A stretch of 64,000 bases of DNA from positions 124,001-188,000 of the forward strand of contig NZ_JARVRH010000004.1 of the NCBI RefSeq assembly GCF_030209755.1. Direction: 5' to 3'. A program made the position numbers and the translations under genes. Numbering within the stretch: the stretch's first letter is position 1; every line of letters begins with the position of its first letter. Origin of the DNA: Arthrobacter sp. efr-133-TYG-118. GTDB taxonomy: Bacteria; Actinomycetota; Actinomycetes; Actinomycetales; Micrococcaceae. Under the pieces are notes generated by a model. That model had not been told where the DNA came from and ran no database searches. It saw only the letters and a list, made by a program, of their open reading frames with translations. Positions 18,351-28,595 of the stretch are shown here, one piece after another.

Positions 18351-18415
18351 GCTCAATTCTTGCCCGGCTTCGAGTCCTAAATTGAGTTATCCACAGGACG
18401 GATTCCGCGGCTTAA

Positions 18416-18476
18416 CGCGAACTGGCAGCAAATGCCTCCAAAATTCGATTTAGAGGGCATTTGCCGCCAGTTCGCG
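18416..18476. repeat. 61-bp palindromic repeat, family A copy 2
   Basis: Arms at 18416-18436 and 18456-18476 (21 bp, one mismatch) around CTCCAAAATTCGATTTAGAG. The same design and length as 17375-17435. It starts 15 bp beyond the glpX stop and could serve as its terminator. Confidence 0.9.
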
Positions 18477-18490
18477 CGAGAGGGTGGGTC

Positions 18491-19525
18491 CTACTTGCGG
18501 GCGTAGCCTTCCCACTTGCTGGCCTGGTGCTCGCCGTCCACAAAGCGGATGGTGCCGGACTTGGAGCGCATCACGATGGACTGGGTCAGAACCTTGTCCT
18601 TGGAGTAGCGCACACCCTTGAGGAGGTCGCCGTCGGTGATGCCGGTCGCTGCGAAGTAGCAGTTATCGCTCGTGACGAGGTCGTTCGTGGAGAGGACGCG
18701 CTCGAGGTCGTGTCCGGCGTCGATGGCCTTCTGCTTCTCGTCGTCGCTCGTAGGCCACAGACGGCCCTGGATGACACCGCCGAGGGACTTGATGGCACAC
18801 GCGGCAACAATACCTTCGGGGGTGCCGCCGATGCCCATCAGGGCGTCGACGCCGGTGCCGGAACGTGCGGCGGCGATGGCGCCGGCAACGTCGCCATCCA
18901 TGATGAACTTGGTGCGGGCACCGGCTTCGCGGATTTCCTCCACCAGCGGGCGGTGGCGGTCGCGGTCCAGGATCATGACATTGAGCTGGTTGACCTTGAC
19001 GCCCTTGGCCTTGGCGATCAGGTGCAGGTTCTGCTTCACCGGCAGGCGCAGGTCCACCATGTCAGCGGCTTCGGGACCCGTGACGAGCTTCTCCATGTAG
19101 AACACGGCCGAGGGATCGAACATGGTGCCGCGTTCGGCAACTGCCAGCACGGCGAGGGCGTTGTTGATGCCCAGGGCAGTCAGGCGGGTTCCATCGATGG
19201 GGTCGACGGCGACGTCGCACTCCGGTCCGGTGCCGTCACCGACGTGCTCGCCATTGAAGAGCATGGGGGCTTCGTCCTTTTCACCCTCGCCAATGACAAC
19301 GACGCCGTTGAAATGGACGGTGTGGAGGAAGGAACGCATGGCGTCAACGGCGGCGCCGTCTGCCTTGTTCTTATCGCCGAAACCAACCCAGTGACCGCCG
19401 GCAATGGCGGCAGCTTCGGTAACCCGGACAAGTTCGAGGGCCAGGTTGCGGTCCGGCTCATCGGTCCCGACGGCGAGTGCCGGCGAAATCGTGGAATACT
19501 TCTGGGACATTGGCGCTGGAGACAC
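18491..19525 (-). CDS. glpX: Class II fructose-1,6-bisphosphatase
   Basis: Gluconeogenic phosphatase, 344 residues. Signature elements are GEGEKDEAPMLFNGE, DVAVDPIDGTRLTALG (metal and substrate binding) and ALMGIGGTPEGIVAACA. The GTG at 19525 has AGAGG 5 nt upstream; an internal ATG five codons later has none. The M. tuberculosis orthologue Rv1099c has the same neighbours: fum on one side and the DUF4245 gene divergently on the other. This fits a role in central carbon metabolism as the main FBPase of Actinobacteria. Confidence 0.96.
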   Translation of the reverse strand: MSPAPMSQKYSTISPALAVGTDEPDRNLALELVRVTEAAAIAGGHWVGFGDKNKADGAAVDAMRSFLHTVHFNGVVVIGEGEKDEAPMLFNGEHVGDGTGPECDVAVDPIDGTRLTALGINNALAVLAVAERGTMFDPSAVFYMEKLVTGPEAADMVDLRLPVKQNLHLIAKAKGVKVNQLNVMILDRDRHRPLVEEIREAGARTKFIMDGDVAGAIAAARSGTGVDALMGIGGTPEGIVAACAIKSLGGVIQGRLWPTSDDEKQKAIDAGHDLERVLSTNDLVTSDNCYFAATGITDGDLLKGVRYSKDKVLTQSIVMRSKSGTIRFVDGEHQASKWEGYARK

Positions 19526-19714
19526 GTGAACCTCTTCTTCGATGACGCGATTCGTGGGACCAGGAATGGCTGCGCTTGGCGGCCTGAATGATTCCTCTAC
19601 AAGAGATCATAGTCGGGGCGGGGCGGCATGGTCATGGGATGACCAACTCCCGGAACGCCCCTTGCGGGGACCGGCCGATGTGTATTAGCCGCTTGGATAG
19701 GAGACTATTGAAGC

Positions 19715-20434
19715 GTGAGTGAAACGCAAGACAAAGCAATTGCCGCCGCCCCCTCCGACAGCGGAGGCGCCGGCGCAGCTGGCACCGACGACGCCGGTCA
19801 GCCGGCCGTCAGGCCCGTTATCGCGGCGAAAGCAGCCAAAAGGGCCAACGCATCGGTCATTGGCATGCTCATCGCGTTGCTCCTCTGCGTGTTGGCGTTC
19901 CTGCCGATCGTCCTCATGAATCCGGCGCCGAAGAGCAACGGTTACAAGCCCAACATCGATGTGGCCGCAACCGCAGCCAACGCGAAAGATGTGGCGGGTT
20001 TCACACCTGTTGCGCCGGATACCGGCGACACATTTAGTCCGAACTACGCCCGCTGGGCATCCGGGACCGGCGATGGCGTACCCACGTGGGAGGTCGGATA
20101 CGTCACTCCCAAGCAGGCGTTCATCGGAATTGTCCAGACCCGCAAGGCCAATCCAACCTGGATTTTCCAGCAGGCCGGCAGCGCTCCGGTTACCGGCACC
20201 CGCAGCGCCGGCGGCCACGACTGGGAACTCCATGACACGGCCAAGGGCAACCGCAGCATGGTCCTGAACTACCGGGGCACCACGATCATCCTGAGCGGCA
20301 GCGCAGGACTGGACGAGTTCTCCACATTGGCCGCAGCCGTGGTCAAGGCGATGGACGCAGCTCCTGCCGCTTCCGCGGACGCGAGCACGAAGCCGGGCGA
20401 CACAGTTTCGCAGCCTGCCACCGCTAAGCCGTAA
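19715..20434 (+). CDS. DUF4245 domain-containing membrane protein
   Basis: A 239-residue protein with an Ala/Gly/Asp-rich cytoplasmic N-terminus (residues 1-45), one transmembrane helix at about 47-68 (SVIGMLIALLLCVLAFLPIV) and an exported DUF4245 domain (WEVGYVTPKQAFIGIVQT, WELHDTAKGNRSMVLNYRG). No function is known. AGGAG lies 10 nt before the GTG start. It is divergent from glpX, as in M. tuberculosis Rv1100. The TAA stop forms part of the -10 box of the next gene. Confidence 0.88.
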   Translation: MSETQDKAIAAAPSDSGGAGAAGTDDAGQPAVRPVIAAKAAKRANASVIGMLIALLLCVLAFLPIVLMNPAPKSNGYKPNIDVAATAANAKDVAGFTPVAPDTGDTFSPNYARWASGTGDGVPTWEVGYVTPKQAFIGIVQTRKANPTWIFQQAGSAPVTGTRSAGGHDWELHDTAKGNRSMVLNYRGTTIILSGSAGLDEFSTLAAAVVKAMDAAPAASADASTKPGDTVSQPATAKP

Positions 20435-20446
20435 AGTAGCGCCGTG
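20432..20446 (+). promoter_or_regulatory. -10 box for leaderless carbonic anhydrase transcript
   Basis: TAAAGT (20432-20437) followed by 6 nt and the GTG at 20444. The first three bases are also the stop codon of the DUF4245 gene. Confidence 0.55.
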
Positions 20447-21058
20447 GCTACCTACCTGACTCCTGCTCTTGCCTGGCGCCGTCTGCGCGAAGGAAACGAA
20501 CGCTTTGTCGCCGGGGAGTCCTTGCACCCCAACCAGGACGCTTCCCGCCGGAACTCCCTAGTCGAGGACCAACATCCATTTGCCGTGATCTTCGGTTGCT
20601 CGGATTCCCGCCTGGCCGCGGAGATCATCTTCGACCTCGGCCTCGGCGATGCCTTCGTGGTCCGCACGGCCGGGCAAGTGATCGACGACGCCGTCCTCGG
20701 TTCGCTGGAGTACAGCATCTCCGAACTGCACGTCCCACTTATCGTGATCCTTGGCCACGACAGCTGCGGTGCCGTCACAGCGACCAAGAGTGCCGTCGAG
20801 ACCGGTGAAATGCCCGCGGGATTCATCCGTTCCCTCGTGGAGCGCATCACGCCTTCCGTCCTCACCGCAATGCGCAACGAGCAGACGGACGTCAACGACA
20901 TGGTGGTGGAGCACGTCAAGCAGACGGCCCGTCGCCTGGCGGACAGTTCCCGTGTGATTTCCGCCGCGATCGACGACGGCCGGGCCGCCGTCGTCGGGCT
21001 TTCCTACAAACTGGACGAAGGCCGCGCGGCGCTTGTTTCCGGGATCGGCAAGCTCTAA
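20444..21058 (+). CDS. Beta-class carbonic anhydrase
   Basis: Zinc enzyme interconverting CO2 and bicarbonate. The 204-residue protein carries the full metal and catalytic set of the beta class: Cys52, Asp54 and Arg56 in CSDSR, and His105 and Cys108 in HDSCG. No signal peptide is present, so it is cytosolic. It starts 10 bp after DUF4245, but the well-placed -10 suggests its own leaderless start in addition to any read-through. The context with fumC and glpX is metabolic housekeeping. Confidence 0.94.
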   Translation: MATYLTPALAWRRLREGNERFVAGESLHPNQDASRRNSLVEDQHPFAVIFGCSDSRLAAEIIFDLGLGDAFVVRTAGQVIDDAVLGSLEYSISELHVPLIVILGHDSCGAVTATKSAVETGEMPAGFIRSLVERITPSVLTAMRNEQTDVNDMVVEHVKQTARRLADSSRVISAAIDDGRAAVVGLSYKLDEGRAALVSGIGKL

Positions 21059-21144
21059 GCGGGATGCCGGGCCGCCCCCGAAGTGGCGGCAAGCAACGGC
21101 CGTAGCTTTGCTCCACCGGTTTTCGGTCAAGCGGCTGCTCGCCA

Positions 21145-21159
21145 TAAGCTAGCCCCATG
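21145..21159 (+). promoter_or_regulatory. -10 box for leaderless fumC transcript
   Basis: TAAGCT (21145-21150), 6 nt, then the ATG at 21157. No Shine-Dalgarno sequence is present. Confidence 0.55.
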
Positions 21160-22593
21160 ACTTCCACTCAAGAATCCAACACGGCCGAGTTCCGTATTGA
21201 ACATGACACGATGGGCGAAGTTCGCGTTCCCGTGAACGCCCTGTACCGCGCCCAGACGCAGCGCGCCGTGGAGAACTTCCCGATCTCCGGCAAGACGCTT
21301 GAGCGCGCACACATCGAGGCCCTGGCCCGCGTCAAGAAGGCCGCGGCCCTGGCGAACGCTGAACTGGGAGTGCTCGACGGCGAGCTCGCCGAGGCGATTG
21401 CCAGCGCTGCCGACGAGGTTGCCGCCGGAAAGTACGACGGCGATTTCCCCATCGACGTCTTCCAGACCGGTTCGGGTACGTCGTCCAACATGAACACCAA
21501 CGAGGTCATCGCCGAGCTGGCGACGCGTGCCCTCGCGGCCGCCGGGAGCGACAAAGTTGTCCACCCGAACGACCACGTCAACGCTTCCCAGTCCTCCAAC
21601 GATGTCTTCCCGACGTCGGTCCACGTCGCCGCGACGTCGGCCTTGATCAACGACCTGATCCCGGCCCTCGACTACCTGGCTGCTTCCCTGGACCGCAAGG
21701 CCGTGGAGTTCAAGGACGTCGTCAAGTCCGGCCGCACCCACCTCATGGACGCCACTCCGGTGACCTTGGGCCAGGAGTTCGGCGGCTACGCCGCCCAGGT
21801 CCGCTACGGCATCGAGCGCATCAACGCGGCCCTCCCCCGTGTCGCCGAGGTCCCCCTGGGCGGAACCGCGGTCGGCACCGGCATCAACACCCCGGAAGGC
21901 TTCCCGGAGCGCGTCATCGAGCTCCTCGCAGCCGACACCGGCCTGCCGCTGACCGAGGCACGCGACCACTTCGAAGCGCAGGCCAACCGCGACGGCCTCA
22001 TCGAGGGTTCCAGCCAGCTGCGCAACATCGCGATCTCCTTCATGAAGATCAACAACGACCTCCGCTGGATGGGTTCCGGCCCCAACACGGGACTTGGCGA
22101 AATCTCCATCCCGGACCTCCAGCCCGGCTCGTCGATCATGCCGGGCAAGGTCAACCCGGTCATCTGCGAAGCATCGATCATGGTCTGCGCCCAGGTCATC
22201 GGCAACGACACCGCCATCGCCTGGTCCGGTACCAACGGCGCCTTCGAGCTCAATGTCGGCATCCCCGTCATGGCTGCCAACCTGCTCGAATCGATCCGTC
22301 TCCTGGCCAACACCAGCCGCGTCATGGCCGACAAGATGATCGACGGCATCACGGCCAACGTGGAGCGGGCCCGCTTCCTGGCCGAGGCTTCCCCGTCCAT
22401 CGTGACCCCGTTGAACAAGTTCATCGGTTACGAAGCAGCGGCAAAGATCGCCAAGAAAGCCGTCGCCGAGGGTTTGACCATCCGCGAAGCCGTGATCTCC
22501 CTTGGTTACCTTGAGCGCGGCGAACTGAGCGAAGAGCAGCTCGACAAGGCTCTCGACGTCACCACCATGACGCGCCCGGCCCACAAGGCCTAG
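21157..22593 (+). CDS. fumC: Class II fumarate hydratase
   Basis: TCA-cycle enzyme converting fumarate to malate, oxygen-stable and without iron-sulfur cluster. The 478-residue protein is full length. Visible signatures are [13 protein letters not shown] at 105-117, the active-site region [11 protein letters not shown] near 146-156, [11 protein letters not shown] at 181-191 and the fumarase/aspartase signature [11 protein letters not shown] at 324-334. A strong terminator follows. In M. tuberculosis fum (Rv1098c) also adjoins glpX. Aspartase is a homologous alternative, but the neighbourhood favours fumarase. Confidence 0.95.
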   Translation: MTSTQESNTAEFRIEHDTMGEVRVPVNALYRAQTQRAVENFPISGKTLERAHIEALARVKKAAALANAELGVLDGELAEAIASAADEVAAGKYDGDFPIDVFQTGSGTSSNMNTNEVIAELATRALAAAGSDKVVHPNDHVNASQSSNDVFPTSVHVAATSALINDLIPALDYLAASLDRKAVEFKDVVKSGRTHLMDATPVTLGQEFGGYAAQVRYGIERINAALPRVAEVPLGGTAVGTGINTPEGFPERVIELLAADTGLPLTEARDHFEAQANRDGLIEGSSQLRNIAISFMKINNDLRWMGSGPNTGLGEISIPDLQPGSSIMPGKVNPVICEASIMVCAQVIGNDTAIAWSGTNGAFELNVGIPVMAANLLESIRLLANTSRVMADKMIDGITANVERARFLAEASPSIVTPLNKFIGYEAAAKIAKKAVAEGLTIREAVISLGYLERGELSEEQLDKALDVTTMTRPAHKA

Positions 22594-22620
22594 CTTCCCG
22601 CCAGCCCGACTGGCCAGCCC

Positions 22621-22664
22621 GACGGCGGCCGGCACCTTTCCCACGGAAGGTGCCGGCCGCCGTC
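22621..22664 (+). terminator. Terminator of fumC
   Basis: Perfect 18-bp stem (22621-22638 with 22647-22664, loop of 8) located 27 bp after the fumC stop, very GC-rich, followed by a short T-containing stretch. Confidence 0.88.
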
Positions 22665-22689
22665 GTCGTTTCCGCTCACAGAAATTTTC

Positions 22690-22725
22690 TTGCACTTTTT
22701 CTAGCAAAGTGCAAAACTTTACTTT
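22690..22725 (+). promoter_or_regulatory. tetR-MFS promoter with TetR-type operator
   Basis: Inverted repeat TTGCACTTT-N7-AAAGTGCAA (22690-22714), perfect in both 9-bp arms. Its left end, TTGCAC, makes a good -35; the -10 would be AAAACT (22713-22718) at 17 bp. The TetR start codon follows 7 nt later. Binding here would block RNA polymerase, so autorepression is expected. Confidence 0.7.
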
Positions 22726-25136
<2,411 letters not shown>

Positions 25137-25141
25137 AGCCA

Positions 25142-25220
25142 GGACATGCCCGGCCTTGGCTCGGACCAGTGGACATATGAGGAATATGCCCAGTGGCCGG
25201 ATGCAAGGCCGGGCATGTCC
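25142..25220. repeat. Palindromic element, family C (perfect 17-bp ends)
   Basis: GGACATGCCCGGCCTTG (25142-25158) pairs perfectly with 25204-25220, 45 bp apart. Inside and beyond are nested copies of CCAGTGGACA (25166-25175), inverted at 25216-25225. It begins 5 bp after the MFS stop, so it may end that transcript, but the spacing is that of a repeat element, not of a simple terminator. Confidence 0.8.
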
Positions 25221-25327
25221 ACTGGCCCGAATGTCGGACTCGCTGGAGAGCCGCCCGGCCAACAGGGGCGCCGCAATCTTTGGGGGTTGCGGCGCCCCCG
25301 TGGCGTCTGGCATACGGGCGCCTGGCC

Positions 25328-25343
25328 TAGGCTGGAACCCATG
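25328..25343 (+). promoter_or_regulatory. -10 box for leaderless transcript of the small membrane protein
   Basis: TAGGCT (25328-25333), 7 nt, then the ATG at 25341. No ribosome-binding site is present. Confidence 0.5.
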
Positions 25344-25541
25344 AGTTCAGAGCCCGAGGAATCCGCGAACATCAGCCCGGCCGTTCGATGGGGATTAGGG
25401 GCAGTCCTTTTCGGCCTTCTGGCCGTCTCCATAGCCTCCGCCAAGGGTGAATGGTGGACCATCGTCGGCGCTATTGCCTGCGGTGCCGCCGCGTGCCTCT
25501 TCGCTGCCCGCGCGATCCTCGCGGCCCGTCAATCGCGCTGA
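25341..25541 (+). CDS. Small two-helix membrane protein, unknown
   Basis: A 66-residue protein. After an acidic N-terminus (SSEPEESANISPAVRW) there are two hydrophobic helices, about residues 16-33 and 40-58, with a short KGEW turn between them. I do not recognise a family. Support comes from the well-placed -10, the membrane topology and the lack of a better frame. The 3' end overlaps that of the convergent NUDIX gene by 13 bp. Confidence 0.65.
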   Translation: MSSEPEESANISPAVRWGLGAVLFGLLAVSIASAKGEWWTIVGAIACGAAACLFAARAILAARQSR

Positions 25542-26002
25542 TACGCGACGGCGGAGCCCGGTTCCAGGGCAAGCCGGATGGTTTCGCGGTGGCCGGCACT
25601 GATGTCAGGCAACTCGTCCAGGGCAAACCAGCCGACGGCGATTGACTCGTCGTCGTTGACGCGGGCCTCCCCCGAGACATAGCGGCATTTGAAGGCAATA
25701 TCCAGGAAGTCGCACACGTCACCATTGGGATACGTGACAGGGCCGATCACGCCCACTGCCAGGATGCGCTCAGTTTCGGCCACTACTGCAGTCTCCTCGA
25801 AGATCTCGCGGAGCAAACCGGGGGCCGGGTGTTCCCCTGGTTCCAGCATTCCGGTGATCAGGGTCCAACGGCCATTGTCAGCCCGTTGGCAAAGCAGGAC
25901 CCGGTTCTCGTCGTCCAGCACCACGCCCCGAACGCCGGGCAGCCACAGCGGGTCGTTGCCGATCTTCTCGCGGATTTGCCGGATGAATTCCGGGATCGCC
26001 AC
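25529..26002 (-). CDS. NUDIX hydrolase
   Basis: A 157-residue protein with a NUDIX box at about residues 51-72: G-MLEPG-E-HPAPGLL-RE-IF-EE-TAV. The REXXEE core that binds metal is intact, but the final Gly of the consensus is Ala. Substrates of this family are nucleoside diphosphates linked to another moiety; nothing here says which. The N-terminal FIRQIREKIGNDPLWLPGVRGVV is typical of actinobacterial members. The start is GTG at 26002 without a clear ribosome-binding site. Confidence 0.9.
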   Translation of the reverse strand: MAIPEFIRQIREKIGNDPLWLPGVRGVVLDDENRVLLCQRADNGRWTLITGMLEPGEHPAPGLLREIFEETAVVAETERILAVGVIGPVTYPNGDVCDFLDIAFKCRYVSGEARVNDDESIAVGWFALDELPDISAGHRETIRLALEPGSAVAYQRD

Positions 26003-26167
26003 GGCCTAGCCCGCTTTCGTTGAAACAGTCATCACCAACAAGAGCTCTGCCTCCGCTTCCGGATCGGATCCGCCAGTAGGGCGAGTATCCCACCGGCGAT
26101 GCCCGAATGACAGCGGGCAAAGCTGCTCAAACCGTCGTCTCTCGCTCCCCTTTGCTCACGGCTCTCC

Positions 26168-26749
26168 TCACGCGGGCAGGGCAAACATCGCCGCAGCAGC
26201 ACCGGCCAACATGAACGGCCCGAACGGTATTGATGATTTCAAAGTTCCCCGCCGGGCAGCCAAGACTCCAAGGCTCCACAGGCCGCCGAAGAGGAACGCC
26301 GCAAACGTTCCGGCGAAAAGATGCGCCCAACCCAGATAACCAAGGTAAAGGCCGAGGACACCGGCCAATTTGACGTCGCCGAAGCCCATCCCAGGCGGGT
26401 ACACCAACCGCAGGATGAAGTAGAACACCCACAGCACTGCTCCCCCGGCCACGATTCCCAAGGCGGGCACCCCGAGGAAGGAGGCACCGCCGTCGGGCGC
26501 GGACCCTGCCGCTCCGGCACTGAGGTTCCCTGCCGCTCCGCCGGCCAGGGTGACAGCTATCGCCGCGCCGAGCAGCAACACACCGGCGATGGCATAGGAC
26601 GGGAACACGATCCGGTTGGGCAACAAGTGGTGGCGGACGTCGATGACTGTGAGGCGGGCAGCCATGACCGCAAAGTACACACATGCTGCGAGCAGCAGCC
26701 AGAAGGCCGGGAAACTGGTCCCCCACAATTCGCCGAGTCGTCGGATCAC
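26168..26749 (-). CDS. Prepilin peptidase, A24 family (TadV-like, lacks methylase domain)
   Basis: A 193-residue polytopic membrane aspartyl protease with about six helices. The two catalytic aspartates are visible: Asp37 in TVIDVRHHLLPN and Asp125 in GMGFGDVKLAG. The N-terminal methyltransferase domain of full PilD is absent, as in TadV/CpaA. It would cleave pilin-like leader peptides, but no pilin or secretion gene is in this window, so it is an orphan here. The GTG start follows a -10 (TAGCAT) by 6 nt; the promoter faces that of the next gene. Confidence 0.88.
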   Translation of the reverse strand: MIRRLGELWGTSFPAFWLLLAACVYFAVMAARLTVIDVRHHLLPNRIVFPSYAIAGVLLLGAAIAVTLAGGAAGNLSAGAAGSAPDGGASFLGVPALGIVAGGAVLWVFYFILRLVYPPGMGFGDVKLAGVLGLYLGYLGWAHLFAGTFAAFLFGGLWSLGVLAARRGTLKSSIPFGPFMLAGAAAAMFALPA

Positions 26750-26761
26750 CCTCGGATGCTA
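26747..26761 (-). promoter_or_regulatory. -10 box for leaderless prepilin peptidase transcript
   Basis: TAGCAT (26756-26761 on the minus strand), 6 nt, then GTG at 26749. It is back to back with the rightward box at 26797-26802, 35 bp away. Confidence 0.5.
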
Positions 26762-26796
26762 TCGGTTTTCTCAAAGCTGCGCCGGTCACGCACCCT

Positions 26797-26811
26797 TAGA
26801 CTGTGGATATG
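26797..26811 (+). promoter_or_regulatory. -10 box for leaderless transcript of the hypothetical gene
   Basis: TAGACT (26797-26802), 6 nt, then the ATG at 26809. This spacing supports that ATG over the GTG two codons earlier. Confidence 0.5.
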
Positions 26812-27579
26812 GGGCGCTACAGTGCAGAAATCCAAGGCAATTCCGACGCCGACATGTCCTCCACCTTCCGAAACCTCTGCCGTTCCTCCCCGTGGAAATG
26901 GACCAGCCTGAGGTTCGAATACGTGGACCGGCCGGGCGACACAGGAGCCACAGTGCGCGCCTGGTTGCGTCGACCGGGTGCGCTTAGGCTCGAAACCGTC
27001 GACGGCGCGTTGCTGCATAGCACCACGGGCATCAACGACTCCCGCGACGGGCTTTACCTTGGCTCCAAGCGCAAGTCCTGGCTGTTGCCGGCCCATTTGG
27101 TGACCCCCGTTTACGACTCCGCCGGCTTGGTCCGCCGGCGCCCCGAGGCCGCCTACGGCGAACCGTCTTTTGGGAACGGTCGGCTCGCTGCGGCCCTCGA
27201 TCCTGTCGAGCTCGCCGGGAACGCGCCGGTGCCGATGGAGTTTCCCGAGTCCAACCGGGTGTCGTTCGGCCCCATTCGGGAAGTGGATCACGAGGGGCGT
27301 CCTGCCCTCGAAACCATCGCGACGCCCGGATCCAGCTACGTGGCGTCGGATGCGGCAAGGCCGCTCTGTTTCCCCGGACGCACGCTCCTGCGCGTGGACT
27401 CAGGAACGGGCGTGTGCGTTTCCAGCCAATCGCTCGACGGCGATACCACCGGCCAGGGGCACTGGATGCGGATCCTGGGGGTGGACGAATACATGCTGGA
27501 CGATCTGTTCCTCGCCGAATCGATGAACCTCACCGATGTACGGAAGCACATCAGCTGGGACATCGGCCCCCGTTCGTAA
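26809..27579 (+). CDS. Hypothetical protein
   Basis: A 256-residue soluble protein that I do not recognise. It begins MGRYSAEIQGNSDADMSS, contains KWTSLRFEYVDRPGDTGATVRAWLRRPG (first part) and a later beta-rich region with RVDSGTGVCVSSQSLDG. It resembles a lipoprotein-like or sigma-regulator-like beta fold but carries no signal peptide. Codon use and good length support a real gene. It is divergent from the prepilin peptidase and followed by a repeat array; no operon partner is evident. Confidence 0.7.
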   Translation: MGRYSAEIQGNSDADMSSTFRNLCRSSPWKWTSLRFEYVDRPGDTGATVRAWLRRPGALRLETVDGALLHSTTGINDSRDGLYLGSKRKSWLLPAHLVTPVYDSAGLVRRRPEAAYGEPSFGNGRLAAALDPVELAGNAPVPMEFPESNRVSFGPIREVDHEGRPALETIATPGSSYVASDAARPLCFPGRTLLRVDSGTGVCVSSQSLDGDTTGQGHWMRILGVDEYMLDDLFLAESMNLTDVRKHISWDIGPRS

Positions 27580-27596
27580 GTGCGGTCCCCCATAGG

Positions 27597-27690
27597 AACG
27601 CCCGCTCACCAATACACACCTTCCCCCAACGCCCGCTCACCAACACACCCCGCCCACCCAACCCCCGCTCACCAACACACCCCGCCGGGC
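27597..27690. repeat. Tandem repeat array D1, three units of about 31-32 bp
   Basis: Three imperfect units beginning at 27597, 27628 and 27660, each with the core CCCGCTCACCAA followed by a C-rich tail. On the other strand the core reads GTGAGCGGG. Units with the same core but opposite orientation lie on the far side of the GNAT gene (28376-28524). Confidence 0.75.
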
Positions 27691-27722
27691 CGACGCACGG
27701 CAAGCTATCCCGACCCGTCCGC

Positions 27723-27737
27723 TAGGCTTCCCGGATG
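27723..27737 (+). promoter_or_regulatory. -10 box for leaderless GNAT transcript
   Basis: TAGGCT (27723-27728), 6 nt, then the ATG at 27735. Confidence 0.5.
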
Positions 27738-28379
27738 AACGAGCTAAGTGCCATCTGGCCCCTCTTCGGCCTCACCCTGACCACACCCCACTTGGAGTTG
27801 CGCCCCATCCAGGACGCTGACATCCCCGCGGCGATCAAGGCCGCCCTCAGCGGCATTCACGAGCCCGGAAAATCGCCCTTCAGCAACCCCTGGACGGAAC
27901 TGCCCGAAGATGAGTTGGGCGCCAACATGGCCCGATGGTATTGGCGCTGCCGTGCAGGTATGACCCCGGAATCATGGACGCTCCTTCTCGGTATCTGGCA
28001 CAACAACGAGTTCATTGGCTGCCAGGACGTAGAGGCAAAGAACTTCGCATCGTTGAAAACTCTCTCGACCGGTTCCTGGCTCAAGAAAGGCGCGCAAGGC
28101 CAAGGCCTCGGCAAGGAGATGCGCGCGGCGGCCCTCAGCTACGCCTTCGACTACCTGAACGCAGCGGTGGCGACCTCCGAAGCTGCCATTTGGAACAAGC
28201 AATCCCTGGGCGTTTCTGCCAGCCTCGGCTATGAACCCAACGGCAGTTACCTCGAGCAATGGGGCACCGACGCCGTGGAAGTCCAACGCGTTCACCTCCC
28301 CACGGCCTCCTTCATCCGGCCCGATTGGAAACTAAAGGTAGAAGGCCATGAAGCCGCAGCAAGGTTCCTGGGTTTGTGA
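27735..28379 (+). CDS. GNAT family N-acetyltransferase (RimL-like)
   Basis: A 214-residue acetyl-CoA-dependent transferase. The N-terminal LELRPIQDADIPA, the acetyl-CoA loop KGAQGQGLGKEMRAA near 117-131, and the C-terminal NKQSLGVSASLGYEPNGS correspond to the GNAT core as found in ribosomal-protein or small-molecule acetyltransferases. The substrate cannot be told. It stands alone and is bracketed by repeat arrays in opposite orientation. Its stop codon (28377-28379) lies inside the first repeat unit of the right-hand array. Confidence 0.88.
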   Translation: MNELSAIWPLFGLTLTTPHLELRPIQDADIPAAIKAALSGIHEPGKSPFSNPWTELPEDELGANMARWYWRCRAGMTPESWTLLLGIWHNNEFIGCQDVEAKNFASLKTLSTGSWLKKGAQGQGLGKEMRAAALSYAFDYLNAAVATSEAAIWNKQSLGVSASLGYEPNGSYLEQWGTDAVEVQRVHLPTASFIRPDWKLKVEGHEAAARFLGL

Positions 28380-28524
28380 GCGAGCGTCCGCAGAAAACCC
28401 GACACAGGTGAGCGAGCGTCCGGAAAAAACCCGACACAGGTGAGCGAGCGTCCGGAAAAAACCCGACATACGTGAGCGAGCGTCCGGAAGAAACCCGACA
28501 TACGTGAGCGGGCGTCAGGGTCGG
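28376..28524. repeat. Tandem repeat array D2, four and a half 32-bp units
   Basis: Units start at 28376, 28408, 28440, 28472 and 28504 (partial). Each begins GTGAGCGAGCGTCCG and ends ACCCGACACAG or ACCCGACATAC, exactly 32 bp, with only 1-3 differences between neighbours. Units abut with no spacers, so this is not CRISPR. The array starts within the GNAT stop codon. Confidence 0.92.
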
Positions 28525-28542
28525 ACGGACGCACAAGTGTCA

Positions 28543-28584
28543 GCGGAGGGCCGTGGCCCGGCGAACCCGGCCACGGCCCTCCGC
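28543..28584 (-). terminator. Terminator of phoH2
   Basis: Perfect 16-bp arms (28543-28558 with 28569-28584, loop of 10), starting 12 bp beyond the phoH2 stop. Confidence 0.85.
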
Positions 28585-28595
28585 GCAAATGCAGC

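Noticed and set aside
25146-25340. Longer version of the small membrane protein starting within palindrome C
   Set aside because: The added residues come from the repeat, and the well-placed -10 box points to the ATG at 25341.
28376-28524. CRISPR array
   Set aside because: The 32-bp units are directly joined without spacers, and no cas genes are nearby.
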